A stretch of 64,000 nt of DNA from Vibrio sp. 10N.286.49.B1. Its GTDB lineage: Bacteria; Pseudomonadota; Gammaproteobacteria; Enterobacterales; Vibrionaceae. Positions 1-9,811 of this stretch are shown one piece after another. The DNA lies in assembly GCF_002873335.1 (NCBI RefSeq), contig NZ_MCUW01000089.1, positions 62,001 through 126,000 on the forward strand, written 5' to 3'. How positions within the stretch are numbered: the stretch's first letter is position 1; each line of letters begins with the position of its first letter. Below the pieces are notes generated by a model. The model had not been told where the DNA came from. It did no database searches and was given only the letters and a program-made list of their open reading frames with translations. Made by a program: the position numbers and the translations under genes.

Positions 1-557
1 AACCTGCTATCATCCCACTCGACCTCAAGGGCGCGACAAAACAGAATTACATTGATATGGCCGAGACTATCGAAAGTCAATTTGGACACCTAGATGGGCT
101 GGTTCATAATGCAGGTGTCTTAGGCACGCTAAGCCCATTCGATCAAATTGATGAAGAAACGTTTGATGATGTTATGCAGATCAATGTCAAAGCTGAGTTT
201 CTTATGACACAAGCCTTATTGCCTATTTTGAAAAAATCACAAGCAGGTCGAATTATTTTTACTTCTTCAACTGTTGGGCATATCGGCCGCACATTCTGGG
301 GAACGTACGCGATCTCCAAGTTTGCAACTGAAGGTATGATGCAAATCTTAGCCGATGAACTCAGTGATTCTGCCATCCGTGTCAATGCGATAAACCCAGG
401 AGCAACGCGTACACGTATGCGTGCAAAAGCCTATCCTGGTGAAGATGCGAATGCCTTGAAAACGCCAAGTGACCTCATGCCTTTATACCTACATCTAATG
501 GACCCTTCAGTATCTGATATCAACGGGCAATGTATAGACGCTCAACCTAAGCGTTAG
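1..557 (+). CDS. yciK: YciK-family short-chain dehydrogenase (5' end outside window)
   Basis: This is the C-terminal part of a short-chain dehydrogenase/reductase. The frame is open from base 3, upstream of the first ATG at 57, so the gene begins outside the window. The visible part has the NAG motif (HNAGVLG), the catalytic Ser (FTSSTVG) and the YxxxK pair (YAISK). It closely follows E. coli YciK as I remember it (SKFATEGMMQ, INPGATRT, ending DAQP). YciK is a cytosolic NAD(P)-dependent oxidoreductase of uncertain substrate. The gene converges on the patatin gene, with a hairpin between them. Confidence 0.85.
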   Translation, partial: PAIIPLDLKGATKQNYIDMAETIESQFGHLDGLVHNAGVLGTLSPFDQIDEETFDDVMQINVKAEFLMTQALLPILKKSQAGRIIFTSSTVGHIGRTFWGTYAISKFATEGMMQILADELSDSAIRVNAINPGATRTRMRAKAYPGEDANALKTPSDLMPLYLHLMDPSVSDINGQCIDAQPKR

Positions 558-606
558 CAAGCCTAGTTATTCACAGATCAATGGCTAACCGCTTTAAGCG
601 TTAACG

Positions 607-634
607 ATAAGTGAGTGCCAAAGTACTCACTTAT
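607..634. terminator. Hairpin between convergent yciK and patatin genes
   Basis: A perfect 10-bp inverted repeat, ATAAGTGAGT and ACTCACTTAT, has an 8-base loop and lies between two converging stop codons. The T-run is weak on both sides, so it is a plausible but not strong bidirectional terminator. Confidence 0.5.
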
Positions 635-642
635 TTAACCCA

Positions 643-1767
643 CTACCCTAAGTGTTGCCTCAAAAACTCCCCAGCCACCGCGCTGCCATGCTGGTAGTCC
701 TCTAAAATCTGATCCTTATGGCTCATTAATCCTTTGGACGTCAACTCATGTTTCGGCTGTATATGCCACAATTTCACCTCTTCCGGAGGGGATAGTAGAA
801 ATTGCTCAACCTGACTATGGTTATTGTAATGCGCCACCAGCATGTCTAAATGGCTCGTACCATTTCGGCTAAAAGGCACACGCTTGTTCTGAATATCAAT
901 CAAGCGAGATAGCTTTTCATTGTCGTTAATCCAAGTCGACAGCTTACTTTTTTCACTCTGAGGGATTTTGTACAATTCGGCTTGGTTTGCAGTAAATTGC
1001 TTATAATCCATTTTGATACTGTGAAGCTTTTCTGAAAATTGCTTATGGAATTCGGTCAATTTTTCTTTTGTACCCGAAACTTTGAGATGATTTAAATGCG
1101 TATCTAGCCCCGCTTCCAATTCTTTTTTCCAGCGCTCCAACGACTCCATGGCAGGAGACGGCGTTAGCTCTTTTCGATTGCCTTCTGGGATGGTGCTGAT
1201 CACCACCATATTGTTAATACCTCGACGACAAGACTCCTGCACAGGGATCGTTGCTGACACCCCTCCATCTACCCATTTTTTGCCATCAAACTCAATATCA
1301 TGATAATAAAGCATCGGGATCGCACAGGTCGCCCTAAGTACATCAAACCAATTATCCGCAAAAATCGGATAGTAATAATCTTGTAGGTCTTCTACATCAG
1401 TAATACAGGCCAGCGCCACCTTGTTGTCACCGAGTTGAATCTTTCCTTTAGGGATATCTAGTGGGAACTCGCCCGTATTCACGAACTCAAAAGCCCAATC
1501 TAGATCCATAGGCTGCTGCTTTTGAAGCAGTTTATTGACGTCAAAAAAACGTCCTCGCGTCGTATAATTGAGAATAAAATCTAACCCGAGCCCTTTTTGC
1601 TGAGTGACAAAAGAAGACACATTGAGCGCCCCAGCTGAGGTACCAATATATAAGGAAAACGGATCGAATTTAGCATCAATAAATTTATCTAAAACACCCG
1701 CGGCAAACGCCCCTTTTTGTCCGCCACCTTGGACGATCAAAGAATATTGTTGATCCTTCGTGAACAC
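643..1767 (-). CDS. Patatin-like phospholipase (374 aa, GTG start)
   Basis: This is a patatin-fold serine lipase/acyl hydrolase with a Ser-Asp dyad. The oxyanion-hole motif QGGGQKG is at residues 13-19, the nucleophile elbow GTSAG at 42-46 (Ser44), and the DGG box at 167-169 (Asp167). I see no signal peptide, so it is probably cytosolic or delivered in another way. The start codon is GTG, preceded by a good Shine-Dalgarno (GAGGAG, about 6 bases away), and no ATG is near. It resembles the second patatin gene at 10061-11233 in the layout of all three motifs and near its C-terminus (LMSDKD/LMSHKD-ILxDYQ), so the two are paralogues. The substrate is unknown. It is divergent from the SOS operon. 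Confidence 0.85.
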   Translation of the reverse strand: MFTKDQQYSLIVQGGGQKGAFAAGVLDKFIDAKFDPFSLYIGTSAGALNVSSFVTQQKGLGLDFILNYTTRGRFFDVNKLLQKQQPMDLDWAFEFVNTGEFPLDIPKGKIQLGDNKVALACITDVEDLQDYYYPIFADNWFDVLRATCAIPMLYYHDIEFDGKKWVDGGVSATIPVQESCRRGINNMVVISTIPEGNRKELTPSPAMESLERWKKELEAGLDTHLNHLKVSGTKEKLTEFHKQFSEKLHSIKMDYKQFTANQAELYKIPQSEKSKLSTWINDNEKLSRLIDIQNKRVPFSRNGTSHLDMLVAHYNNHSQVEQFLLSPPEEVKLWHIQPKHELTSKGLMSHKDQILEDYQHGSAVAGEFLRQHLG

Positions 1768-1956
1768 ACAGCTCTCCTCACATTTTTTTTGTTCTTTCTT
1801 GAGATTAAAATAATTACTCTAGCCTGAACATCATTTTTCAAGATAATGCATCAAAACTGGTGACACCTTCTCACTAACTTCTTGATTATCAGCTTGACCC
1901 ATAATTTTAGCCCCATTCGCATTGAATACCATTTGCAGTCAGTCGATTCTCATTTA

Positions 1957-1976
1957 TACTGTATAAATATACAGGT
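1957..1976 (+). promoter_or_regulatory. LexA (SOS) box of the imuA-imuB-dnaE2 operon
   Basis: The 20-mer TACTGTATAAATATACAGGT contains a perfect CTGT-N8-ACAG core with an A/T-only spacer, the gammaproteobacterial LexA consensus. It ends 7 bases before the ATG at 1984 and overlaps a TATACT -10-like sequence. The position implies direct LexA repression of imuA, imuB and dnaE2. Confidence 0.92.
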
Positions 1977-1983
1977 ATTTATT

Positions 1984-2664
1984 ATGCATAATTTAATCAC
2001 TGAACTACAACATAAGCAATTGATCTGGAAAGGAAGTCACCCCTTAACCGCTTCAAACAACCATCATTCCACTGGTTTTAGCAAACTGGATCAATCACTC
2101 AATGGTGGGTTCCCTAGCCACGGGGTCATTGACATTCAATCCGCCACTGGCATTGGTGAACTAAGACTTCTCAGTCCTTACATAGCAACTCACACAGAAG
2201 AACGGCTTTTGGTATTAATCAACCCACCTGGTTATGTCTGTGCTGAGTACCTCTTAAACCAAAATATTAGCCCTTCACAGGTGTTGTTGATTTATCCAAC
2301 ATCAACAGCAGACGCCCTATGGGCCGCGGAGCAAAGCTTAAAAAGTGGCGCGAGTAGTTGTGTGTGTTTGTGGCAAAGTGACATTGAGATTCATCATGCA
2401 AAGCGTCTTCAAGTCGCGAGTGAAACCGGCCAGTGCCTGCAAGTTTTATTTAGGCCAATGCAGTCACATCGCTTCTCTCTCCCTGTGTCATTAGGTTTAC
2501 TTTTAGCCCCTCATGAGTCAGGGCTTGAAGTGACTATTACTAAACAAAAAGGTGATTTTCCTCGAGCACCTTTTATTATCAGTATGGCGTCGTATTGGCC
2601 TGAGCTAACCATCAAAACACCTCTTGTTATCGTCCCATCAATTCGACAGCAACAGCAAGGGTAA
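1984..2664 (+). CDS. imuA: ImuA, RecA-like SOS mutasome protein (226 aa)
   Basis: ImuA is the RecA/SulA-related accessory protein of the ImuA-ImuB-DnaE2 translesion mutasome. The N-terminus has the family's 'TGFxxLDxxLxGGFPxxGVIDI' pattern (residues about 28-50), with a degenerate Walker A (SATGIGE). I place the start at the ATG at 1984 because the LexA box would otherwise lie inside the coding region; a TTG at 1882 is in frame but has no such support. The stop is 8 bases before imuB. It is expected to be induced by DNA damage. Confidence 0.88.
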   Translation: MHNLITELQHKQLIWKGSHPLTASNNHHSTGFSKLDQSLNGGFPSHGVIDIQSATGIGELRLLSPYIATHTEERLLVLINPPGYVCAEYLLNQNISPSQVLLIYPTSTADALWAAEQSLKSGASSCVCLWQSDIEIHHAKRLQVASETGQCLQVLFRPMQSHRFSLPVSLGLLLAPHESGLEVTITKQKGDFPRAPFIISMASYWPELTIKTPLVIVPSIRQQQQG

Positions 2665-2672
2665 AAAGTATT

Positions 2673-4091
2673 ATGTTATTGTGGTTATATCTGCACTTCC
2701 CTACCCTGCAACTGGACACCTTATTCCGTCAAGATGATGACGATGTCGCTTTAGCGATCGTCGATGGACATCAGCACGATATTATTCAACTTAACACCGA
2801 GGCACAAAAACAAGGCTTACAGTTAGGGATGGGACTTGGTAGCGCCGCTGCGCTTTGCCAGGACTTACAAGTTCACCCTTATGATGCCAAGTTAGAAAAT
2901 CAGCGACTCGCGGACATCGCTCAATGGCTTTACCTGATTACGTCAGATATCACTTTGTTCCCGCCTAATGGCATTCTTATTAAGGTCACAAATATGTTGT
3001 CCCTATATGACAACATCGAAAACTACTGGCGCGCACTGTCACAGCATCTAGCACATTTGCATATCAACACATATTACTCTACAGGCCAATCTCCTTACGC
3101 GGCGATGATCATGGCAAAGCAAAAGTGCAACTGGATAGAAACGAATCCGCAGCAGCTTAAAAAGAGGATGAGTGGCTACTCACTTTCCTTAACTGAGTTG
3201 GAGACAAAACAAGTAGAGAAATTGCAGCGAGTAGGAATCCAAAATCTTTCCGATTTATTAGCACTTTCTTTACCTGAAGTCGCCAAACGATTTGATATCG
3301 AGCTAGTTAATTACGTCGGTAGGCTCACTGGGCAATTCAAGCATCCTATCAATTTTTATCATCCACCTGAGCAGTTCTCTCATTACCTAGAGCTGTTGTT
3401 TGATATTGAAAATGTTGCATGGCTGCACAACCCACTTACGCGCTTATTCCAGCAGCTGGAAGTATTTTTGAGATTACGTGACAAAGTTGCCTACGAGCTT
3501 AATCTAACCCTCCACCAGCGAGATCATGATGATAGTCATATCCAACTTCATTCAGCTCAAGGCGATTATCTAGTGACTAAGTGGCAGTCTTTATCAACAC
3601 TGACACTCGAAAACCTGCAAATAGACGCGGCCATTAATGGGCTCACGCTCTCTGTGATCAGAATGGGAGAGCATCAAATCAATGAATATGACTTATTCGA
3701 AGGCATAACGAGTAATCAAACGCCACTAGAACTCGTTTCTATTTTGCAAGCAAAGCTCGGCAAACAGGCCGTGACATCTTTACATTTTACGGATGATCCT
3801 AGGCCCGAAATGGCCACCCAGCCTATCGCCTTTTCTCAGACTACACATGGACCAAAAGCACCTTTTAGCAAGACCTGTCAAAAATTAAGACCCAGCTTGT
3901 TATACCCCCACCCCTTCCCGTTAACCGACAAAGTATCCATCACATTAGGCCCAGAACGCGTCATTAGTGGTTGGTGGGATGGTTATCAAGTAAAACGAGA
4001 CTATTTCATTGCGCGCAACGCGTTTGGTCAATGGTTGTGGATCTTTAGAACCGAGGACTATCACTGGTTCGTACACGGCCAATTCAGTTAA
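2673..4091 (+). CDS. imuB: ImuB, inactive Y-family polymerase-like protein (472 aa)
   Basis: ImuB is a DinB/UmuC relative that acts as the hub tying DnaE2 to the sliding clamp. The N-terminus (LLWLYLHFPTLQLD) aligns with the Y-polymerase start, but the catalytic acidic residues are missing: there is no DxDxF at the start and SDITLFPP stands where SxDE is expected. This is the known state of ImuB. The C-terminus has the family's GPERVISGWWDG...RDYFIARN...WFVHGQF pattern. It is the second gene of the SOS operon, starting 8 bases after imuA and ending 8 bases before dnaE2. Confidence 0.9.
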   Translation: MLLWLYLHFPTLQLDTLFRQDDDDVALAIVDGHQHDIIQLNTEAQKQGLQLGMGLGSAAALCQDLQVHPYDAKLENQRLADIAQWLYLITSDITLFPPNGILIKVTNMLSLYDNIENYWRALSQHLAHLHINTYYSTGQSPYAAMIMAKQKCNWIETNPQQLKKRMSGYSLSLTELETKQVEKLQRVGIQNLSDLLALSLPEVAKRFDIELVNYVGRLTGQFKHPINFYHPPEQFSHYLELLFDIENVAWLHNPLTRLFQQLEVFLRLRDKVAYELNLTLHQRDHDDSHIQLHSAQGDYLVTKWQSLSTLTLENLQIDAAINGLTLSVIRMGEHQINEYDLFEGITSNQTPLELVSILQAKLGKQAVTSLHFTDDPRPEMATQPIAFSQTTHGPKAPFSKTCQKLRPSLLYPHPFPLTDKVSITLGPERVISGWWDGYQVKRDYFIARNAFGQWLWIFRTEDYHWFVHGQFS

Positions 4092-4099
4092 GGAATAAT

Positions 4100-7000
4100 A
4101 TGAAGTACGCTGAATTATTTTGTCAAAGCAACTTTTCGTTTCTCACTGGGGCTTCGCATGCAGAAGAACTGATGTTACAAGCCGATTTTCTGCAATATGC
4201 TGCGCTGGCCATCACCGATGAATGCTCCGTCGCCGGGGTGGTGCGTGCTCACACAGCCATCAAACAGCATAATCTCACGATTCAACAAATCGTTGGCAGC
4301 ATGTTTTGGCTCAATGCTGAATGTCAATTCATTCTCATTAGCCCAAATCGCGACGCCTATGCAGAACTATGTCGAGTCATTACCAACGCAAGGCGCCGCT
4401 GTAAAAAGGGGGATTATCAACTATCAGAATGGGACATTATGTCATTACGCCATTGCTTTATTATTTGGCTACCCACCGGTGACGAACATGATCGGAAATG
4501 GGGACAATGGTTATGTAAGCACCATAAGCAAAGGGTTTGGATTGGCCTCCAGCGACATCTGACGTCTCATGAGCATCGTTATTTGCAACATTGCCAGTCA
4601 CTATCGAAATATCTCGACATCACGATTACGGCTTGTGGCGGGGCACTCATGCACACCGCAACTCGTCTTCCTCTCCAGCACACATTAACGGCCATACGCT
4701 TAAACACTTCTATTGATAACGTCTGTGGCCAACTGCTCGTCAATGCTGAGCGTTGCTTACGGTCAAAAACTAAGCTCGAAAAGCTCTACTCTCAAGAGTG
4801 GATAGACGAAAGTGTTCATATCGCGCAACGATGTAAGTTTTCCCTCGGAGAGCTTCGCTACGAATACCCAAGTGAATTAGTCCCAAACGGCGAAACGCCA
4901 ATGACGTATTTACGAAAGTTGGTTGAGCATGGTAAACACACTCGCTTTCCTGAAGGAATATCTAATGAAATTGAAGACATCATAGAGAAGGAATTAAGGT
5001 TAATTGATGAACTCAACTACCCCTTTTTCTTTCTCACCATTCATGACGTTGTTATGTTTGCCAAGCGACAAGGCATCCTCTATCAAGGCCGGGGCTCCGC
5101 CGCGAATTCCATCGTCTGCTATTGCTTGTATATTACCTCCGTGGATCCTCGACAGATTTCAGTTTTATTTGAACGCTTCATTAGTAAAGAACGTAATGAG
5201 CCGCCAGATATCGATGTTGACTTTGAGCATGAGAGACGTGAAGAAGTCATTCAATACCTTTACAAAAAATATGGCAGAGAACGTGCTGCACTGGCGGCAA
5301 CGGTCATTTCTTATCGATTTAAAAGCGCAGTAAGAGACGTAGGAAAGGCGCTTGGCGTCAGGGAGGTTCAGCTTGATTACTTTATCAAAAATATCAATCG
5401 TCGCGACCATAGTACAGGATGGCAGGCCCAGATCATCGAACTTGGGCTACAACCTGATTCCTTAAAAGGCCAACACTTTATTGAGCTAGTCAATGATATC
5501 ATGGGGTTTCCGAGGCACCTCTCTCAACACGTCGGTGGGTTTATTATCTCATCCGGGCCATTGTATGAACTCGTACCGATTGAAAATGCTGCAATGAATG
5601 AACGAACGGTCATTCAATGGGATAAGGATGATTTAGAAAGCTTAGGGTTACTCAAAGTGGATGTACTTGCCCTTGGCATGCTGACCGCCATTCGAAAGTG
5701 CTTTCAATTAGTCAAACAACATTATGGCCATGACCTTAGTATTGCCAACATCACTCGACGAAAAGATGATGCGAATGTCTATCGCATGTTACAGCAAGCC
5801 GATACTGTCGGCGTATTCCAGATTGAATCGAGAGCACAGATGAGTATGTTGCCGCGCCTAAAACCAGCGACGTATTACGACCTCGTGATCCAAATTGCCA
5901 TTGTTCGTCCTGGTCCTATTCAAGGGGATATGGTGCACCCTTTTCTAAAGCGTAGAAACGGTGAAGAAGCCATCTCTTATCCCTCAAAGGAAGTCGAAGA
6001 GGTATTATCTCGCACACTTGGTGTGCCCATTTTCCAAGAACAAGTCATCAAACTCGCTATGGTTGCCGCAGGCTTTAGCGGCGGGGAAGCCGATAAACTG
6101 CGCCGAGCAATGGCGGCTTGGAAAAAAAACGGTAGCATCTTTACGTTTCGTTCAAAGCTCATCAACGGCATGCTAGAAAGAGGCTATGAACGTGATTTTG
6201 CGGAACGCTTATTTGAACAGATTTGTGGCTTTGGTGAGTACGGATTCCCTGAAAGCCACTCCGCCTCATTTGCCGTATTAGCGTATTGTTCTGCTTGGCT
6301 GAAATACTACTACCCTGAGGTCTTTTATACCTCCTTGCTCAATAGTTTACCGATGGGTTTCTACAGTGCTTCTCAACTACTACAAGATGCCAAGCGTCAT
6401 GGTGTCAGCATTTTGCCGATATGCATCAACCATTCGCAATACCACCACTATTTAGTCGAAAACGTTCACCATCAAGACACCGTCTTGACAATTCGCCTTG
6501 GCTTCACACAGGTTAAGGGGTTGAGCCAAGAAAGCGTAAAGAGAATTCTGCAACATCGTCCCAAAGAAGGATTCACTACGCCAACACAAATTAAGCAATT
6601 GGGGCTCAACAAGAAAGAGCTGGAACAATTGGCATCAGCGGACGCTTTACAATCGATTTCAGGCGATCGTTATTCGACACGCTGGGCCATGATGGACAAT
6701 GCACATGATCTCCCGCTATTTCAATCGCTCCCTTACGAATCCAAAGCGCTTCCCAATACGCCAACAGAAATAGATAACGTTCTTGAAGATTTTTCATCGA
6801 CAAACGTCTCATTACGACAACACCCAATTACGTTACTTGATAGAGCAGGTACGCTAGGCCGCTTTACACGCATGCAGGAACTGCATCAGCACGCTCATAA
6901 ATCGATGGTCAATGTCGTTGGGCTAGTGACGGGGAAACAATCGCCTGGCACGGCTGCTGGGGTCACATTCATTACCTTGGAAGATGATACTGGCAATATT

Positions 7001-7183
7001 AATATTGTGGTTTGGAGCGCAACCGCGAAAGCACAAAAAAAGGCTTACTTAACGGCTAAGATTTTAAAAATAAGTGGGATTTTAGAAAGAGAGGGAGACG
7101 TCACACATATCATTGCCGGTAGGCTCACCGACATGACACATGAACTGTCCAAACTCACCATTCAATCGCGGCAGTTTCACTAG
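4100..7183 (+). CDS. dnaE2: DnaE2 error-prone DNA polymerase III alpha (1027 aa)
   Basis: This is the C-family polymerase that performs damage-induced mutagenesis with ImuA and ImuB. It opens with a PHP domain (YAELFCQSNFSFLTGASH). The catalytic palm has PDIDVDF at 369-375 (Asp370, Asp372) and KVDVLALG with Asp521, so the three metal ligands are present. A helix-hairpin-helix region and a C-terminal OB fold follow (about 905-1010). The length is typical for DnaE2 and shorter than replicative DnaE. The Shine-Dalgarno AAGGAA lies 5 bases before the ATG. It is the last gene of the LexA-controlled operon and is followed by a terminator. Confidence 0.94.
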   Translation: MKYAELFCQSNFSFLTGASHAEELMLQADFLQYAALAITDECSVAGVVRAHTAIKQHNLTIQQIVGSMFWLNAECQFILISPNRDAYAELCRVITNARRRCKKGDYQLSEWDIMSLRHCFIIWLPTGDEHDRKWGQWLCKHHKQRVWIGLQRHLTSHEHRYLQHCQSLSKYLDITITACGGALMHTATRLPLQHTLTAIRLNTSIDNVCGQLLVNAERCLRSKTKLEKLYSQEWIDESVHIAQRCKFSLGELRYEYPSELVPNGETPMTYLRKLVEHGKHTRFPEGISNEIEDIIEKELRLIDELNYPFFFLTIHDVVMFAKRQGILYQGRGSAANSIVCYCLYITSVDPRQISVLFERFISKERNEPPDIDVDFEHERREEVIQYLYKKYGRERAALAATVISYRFKSAVRDVGKALGVREVQLDYFIKNINRRDHSTGWQAQIIELGLQPDSLKGQHFIELVNDIMGFPRHLSQHVGGFIISSGPLYELVPIENAAMNERTVIQWDKDDLESLGLLKVDVLALGMLTAIRKCFQLVKQHYGHDLSIANITRRKDDANVYRMLQQADTVGVFQIESRAQMSMLPRLKPATYYDLVIQIAIVRPGPIQGDMVHPFLKRRNGEEAISYPSKEVEEVLSRTLGVPIFQEQVIKLAMVAAGFSGGEADKLRRAMAAWKKNGSIFTFRSKLINGMLERGYERDFAERLFEQICGFGEYGFPESHSASFAVLAYCSAWLKYYYPEVFYTSLLNSLPMGFYSASQLLQDAKRHGVSILPICINHSQYHHYLVENVHHQDTVLTIRLGFTQVKGLSQESVKRILQHRPKEGFTTPTQIKQLGLNKKELEQLASADALQSISGDRYSTRWAMMDNAHDLPLFQSLPYESKALPNTPTEIDNVLEDFSSTNVSLRQHPITLLDRAGTLGRFTRMQELHQHAHKSMVNVVGLVTGKQSPGTAAGVTFITLEDDTGNINIVVWSATAKAQKKAYLTAKILKISGILEREGDVTHIIAGRLTDMTHELSKLTIQSRQFH

Positions 7184-7217
7184 CCTTAAACTAGACTGGA
7201 CGTAAACTAGAAACAAT

Positions 7218-7243
7218 AAAAAAGGGAGCAAATGCTCCCTTTT
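7218..7243 (+). terminator. Rho-independent terminator after dnaE2
   Basis: The stem GGGAGCA/TGCTCCC has a 2-base loop, is flanked by an A-run and TTTT, and lies 34 bases after the dnaE2 stop. Confidence 0.85.
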
Positions 7244-7277
7244 CAATCCAAGCTATCACTACGCTTCAAGCATTGAA

Positions 7278-7379
7278 TTATCGATCTATTTCAACTGCCG
7301 CTTCCGTACGTCTTTTCTTCCATTCCTTGAAGACCAGTAAACTTAAAGTCATGATGACTTTTGAAGTTAGCCAAATCAT
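7278..7379 (-). CDS. Possible 33-aa membrane peptide
   Basis: In the 281-base stretch between the dnaE2 terminator and the cheV stop, an ATG-started frame encodes 33 residues: a short hydrophobic segment (VIMTLSLLVF) followed by a basic stretch (KEWKKRR). No convincing Shine-Dalgarno precedes it, so it may be chance. I see nothing else in this gap. Confidence 0.2.
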   Translation of the reverse strand: MIWLTSKVIMTLSLLVFKEWKKRRTEAAVEIDR

Positions 7380-7524
7380 TCTGATGGAACAACCTTAGTC
7401 AGTAGTTTTATAATCTGCGGTACTTATCGTAATAGCACAATTCGCAACAGCACAATAAATACACAAGAAGGATAACATGACATCAACTCATCCGTAACAA
7501 AGCAAATAGGGTAAAAAGTCTAAA

Positions 7525-8463
7525 TTATAATATTTGACCCATCCGCTGCTGTACAACGTCGACTAACAGATCAGGCTGGAATTTCGAAATAAACCGGTCA
7601 CAACCAACTTTCTCAACCATCGCGTCATTGAAGCTACCGCTAAGAGAAGTATTGAGCGTGATATACAACTGACTCATTCTCGGGTCGCTTCGAACTTCGT
7701 GAGTAAGTTTATATCCGTCCATTTCCGGCATTTCTGCATCCGTGATCATCATTAACAGTTCGGAGCAAACATCAATACCTTCGTCGCACCACTGTTTAAG
7801 TAACCTAAGGGCCATCGCGCCATCAAAGCACTCGATAATTTCGACACCGAGTTGAGATAAAGTGCCTTTTACTTGACTCCTCGCGGTTGATGAATCATCA
7901 ACAATTAATATTTTTTTCCCTGCAAGATGAGGTAAGAGGGCCTTATCCAGTGTCTCTTCTGAGATACTCACATCATAATCAATGATCTCAGCAAGTACTT
8001 TCTCGACATCAATAATTTCAACTAATTCGATTAATTGGTCTTGTTCAACTTTGGTAATCGCTGTGAGATAATTGGCACGTCCAACCGTACGAGGCGGTGG
8101 TTGAATTTCCGTCCAAGTTGTATTAACAATATTTCGAACCTCACCGACAAGAAACCCCTGAACCGTACGATTATACTCAGTAATAATAAGATTATGGTCC
8201 CCCCCTTCCGCAGGTCTAGGAAAACCCACAGCTCGACGAAGGTCAATAACTGGCACAGAGACACCACGTAGTGATGCCACACCACAGATACTAGGGTGAG
8301 AGCCGGGAAGTTGAGTAAGCACAGGAAGCTTAATCACTTCCTTTACCTTGAATACATTTATAGCAAAAGTCTGACGGCTGTTTAGGTTGAACAATAAAAG
8401 TTCTAACCTGTTTTCTCCCACCAATTGCGTTCTTTGATCAACTGAACTTAATACGCTCGACAT
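7525..8463 (-). CDS. cheV: Chemotaxis protein CheV (312 aa)
   Basis: CheV couples chemoreceptors to CheA and adjusts adaptation. An N-terminal CheW-like domain (about residues 15-155, with INVFKVKEVI and GVASLRGVSVPVIDL) is fused to a response-regulator receiver (about 168-305: ILIVDDSSTAR, phospho-acceptor Asp242 in ITDAEMPEMDG, LNTSLSG, ISKF). The ATG at 8463 has AAGGAAG 5 bases upstream and is preferred to an in-frame ATG 21 bases earlier. The gene lies 118 bases downstream of mlc on the same strand. Several cheV paralogues are usual in Vibrio. Confidence 0.92.
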   Translation of the reverse strand: MSSVLSSVDQRTQLVGENRLELLLFNLNSRQTFAINVFKVKEVIKLPVLTQLPGSHPSICGVASLRGVSVPVIDLRRAVGFPRPAEGGDHNLIITEYNRTVQGFLVGEVRNIVNTTWTEIQPPPRTVGRANYLTAITKVEQDQLIELVEIIDVEKVLAEIIDYDVSISEETLDKALLPHLAGKKILIVDDSSTARSQVKGTLSQLGVEIIECFDGAMALRLLKQWCDEGIDVCSELLMMITDAEMPEMDGYKLTHEVRSDPRMSQLYITLNTSLSGSFNDAMVEKVGCDRFISKFQPDLLVDVVQQRMGQIL

Positions 8464-8581
8464 GAGACTTCCTTGGCAAAACACATACGAAGATTCTTAT
8501 CTCATGTAATCGGCACCATGGACAAGAAGTTTAGCGACGAAAGGTAGAAAACTATGATGCATCGCAAAGACGGTAAAGTGG

Positions 8582-9811
8582 TTAGCCTTCAATGACTTTC
8601 ATAAGTAGTACACCGTCATAAAGCGCTTGTTTGACAAGTGCAGCTCCAGGCATGGTGGCTTGTTTATAAAAACGAGATTCCACTATTTTGAGATTCTTAG
8701 TGTAAGCAGGAAGGCTTTGCTGCTCAATACAGCACTGAATCGCAGGATATAAGATGTCTTTAGCCTGATTAATCACGCCACCAATTAATATTTTTTCAGG
8801 ATTAAACAGGTTGATCACAATAGCAATCGCCGATCCGAGGTGATCGCCTAATTTTTCAATAACATTAACCGCTAAAGGGTCACCATTTGCCGCCGCTTCA
8901 CAGATTGCTTCAACACTCACATCTTCATCATCATTTAACGCCTCAACCAAACTCGACGCTTCTCCATTGGCAATTCTTTGTATCACTTCACGGCGAATAG
9001 CTTGAGAACTTGCCACCGTTTCCAGACATCCTTTATTGCCGCAATGGCATTCCATTCCATTACGATCAACCTGAATATGTCCCAGTTCACCAATATTACC
9101 ATGTCTTCCTTGCAGCACCCGGCCATCGAGAATAATCCCTGCGCCAACACCATGGTGAATAGAAATTAGAACCGAGTTATCACAGTCTTGAGAGTGACCG
9201 AAGAGATTTTCAGCTAACGCCCAAGCTCGCGTATCGTTGGCTACGAAGACAGGCAATCCTGTCGCGCTAAATATCTCAGAGCCAATAGGAAAGTTAGCAA
9301 CGTTATAATGCGGCATCTGCAAAACAATGCCTTGCTCAGTGTTCACTAATCCCGGGAGCGTCAACGCGATACTGGTGACCCTATCGAGTTGATCGTTATA
9401 AGTTTCAAAAAACTCCTCAATTTCATACAGAAGGCGAGCCGCGACATCTTCTTGATCAACTTCATGAATTTCTATTTTGGTATCGATAAGCACATCCCCT
9501 CCTAGCTCATGAAGAGCTATTGAAAGGTACCCACGTCCGAGACGCATCGATAAAAATTGCCAACCTTGATTATTGGTCTGTAGACCAACAGCAGGACGAC
9601 CACGACTGATCGCTTCCTGAACCACGGTTTCATGAATGAGGTGTGCAGCGATAAGTTCTCGCGTAATTTTAGTAATACTTGCCGGCGCTAAACCGCTTAG
9701 CTTCGACAAATCGATACGCGAAATAGGCCCATATTGGTCTATTAATTTATACACACGACCAGCATTGACCTGCTTGATATGGTCGATATGCCCAGGTTGA
9801 GCCATGTACAT
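8582..9811 (-). CDS. mlc: ROK-family transcriptional repressor Mlc (409 aa)
   Basis: Mlc represses ptsG and other sugar genes and is released when dephosphorylated EIICB-Glc sequesters it. An N-terminal winged helix (about 20-75: ISRIDLSKLSGLAPASITKITREL) is followed by the ROK domain, including GELGHIQVD and the zinc-binding CHCGNKGCLE. The PGHIDHIKQVNAG start matches E. coli Mlc rather than NagC. The ATG at 9811 (MYMAQPG) is chosen because GGAG lies 6 bases upstream; an in-frame ATG 30 bases earlier lacks this. Its likely target ptsG is 5 kb away with a candidate operator. The 249-base gap to the patatin gene upstream holds nothing I can name. Confidence 0.9.
   Translation of the reverse strand: MYMAQPGHIDHIKQVNAGRVYKLIDQYGPISRIDLSKLSGLAPASITKITRELIAAHLIHETVVQEAISRGRPAVGLQTNNQGWQFLSMRLGRGYLSIALHELGGDVLIDTKIEIHEVDQEDVAARLLYEIEEFFETYNDQLDRVTSIALTLPGLVNTEQGIVLQMPHYNVANFPIGSEIFSATGLPVFVANDTRAWALAENLFGHSQDCDNSVLISIHHGVGAGIILDGRVLQGRHGNIGELGHIQVDRNGMECHCGNKGCLETVASSQAIRREVIQRIANGEASSLVEALNDDEDVSVEAICEAAANGDPLAVNVIEKLGDHLGSAIAIVINLFNPEKILIGGVINQAKDILYPAIQCCIEQQSLPAYTKNLKIVESRFYKQATMPGAALVKQALYDGVLLMKVIEG

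Noticed and set aside
1882..1983. N-terminal extension of imuA from a TTG
   Set aside because: It would put the LexA box inside the coding region and lacks a Shine-Dalgarno; the ATG at 1984 fits better.
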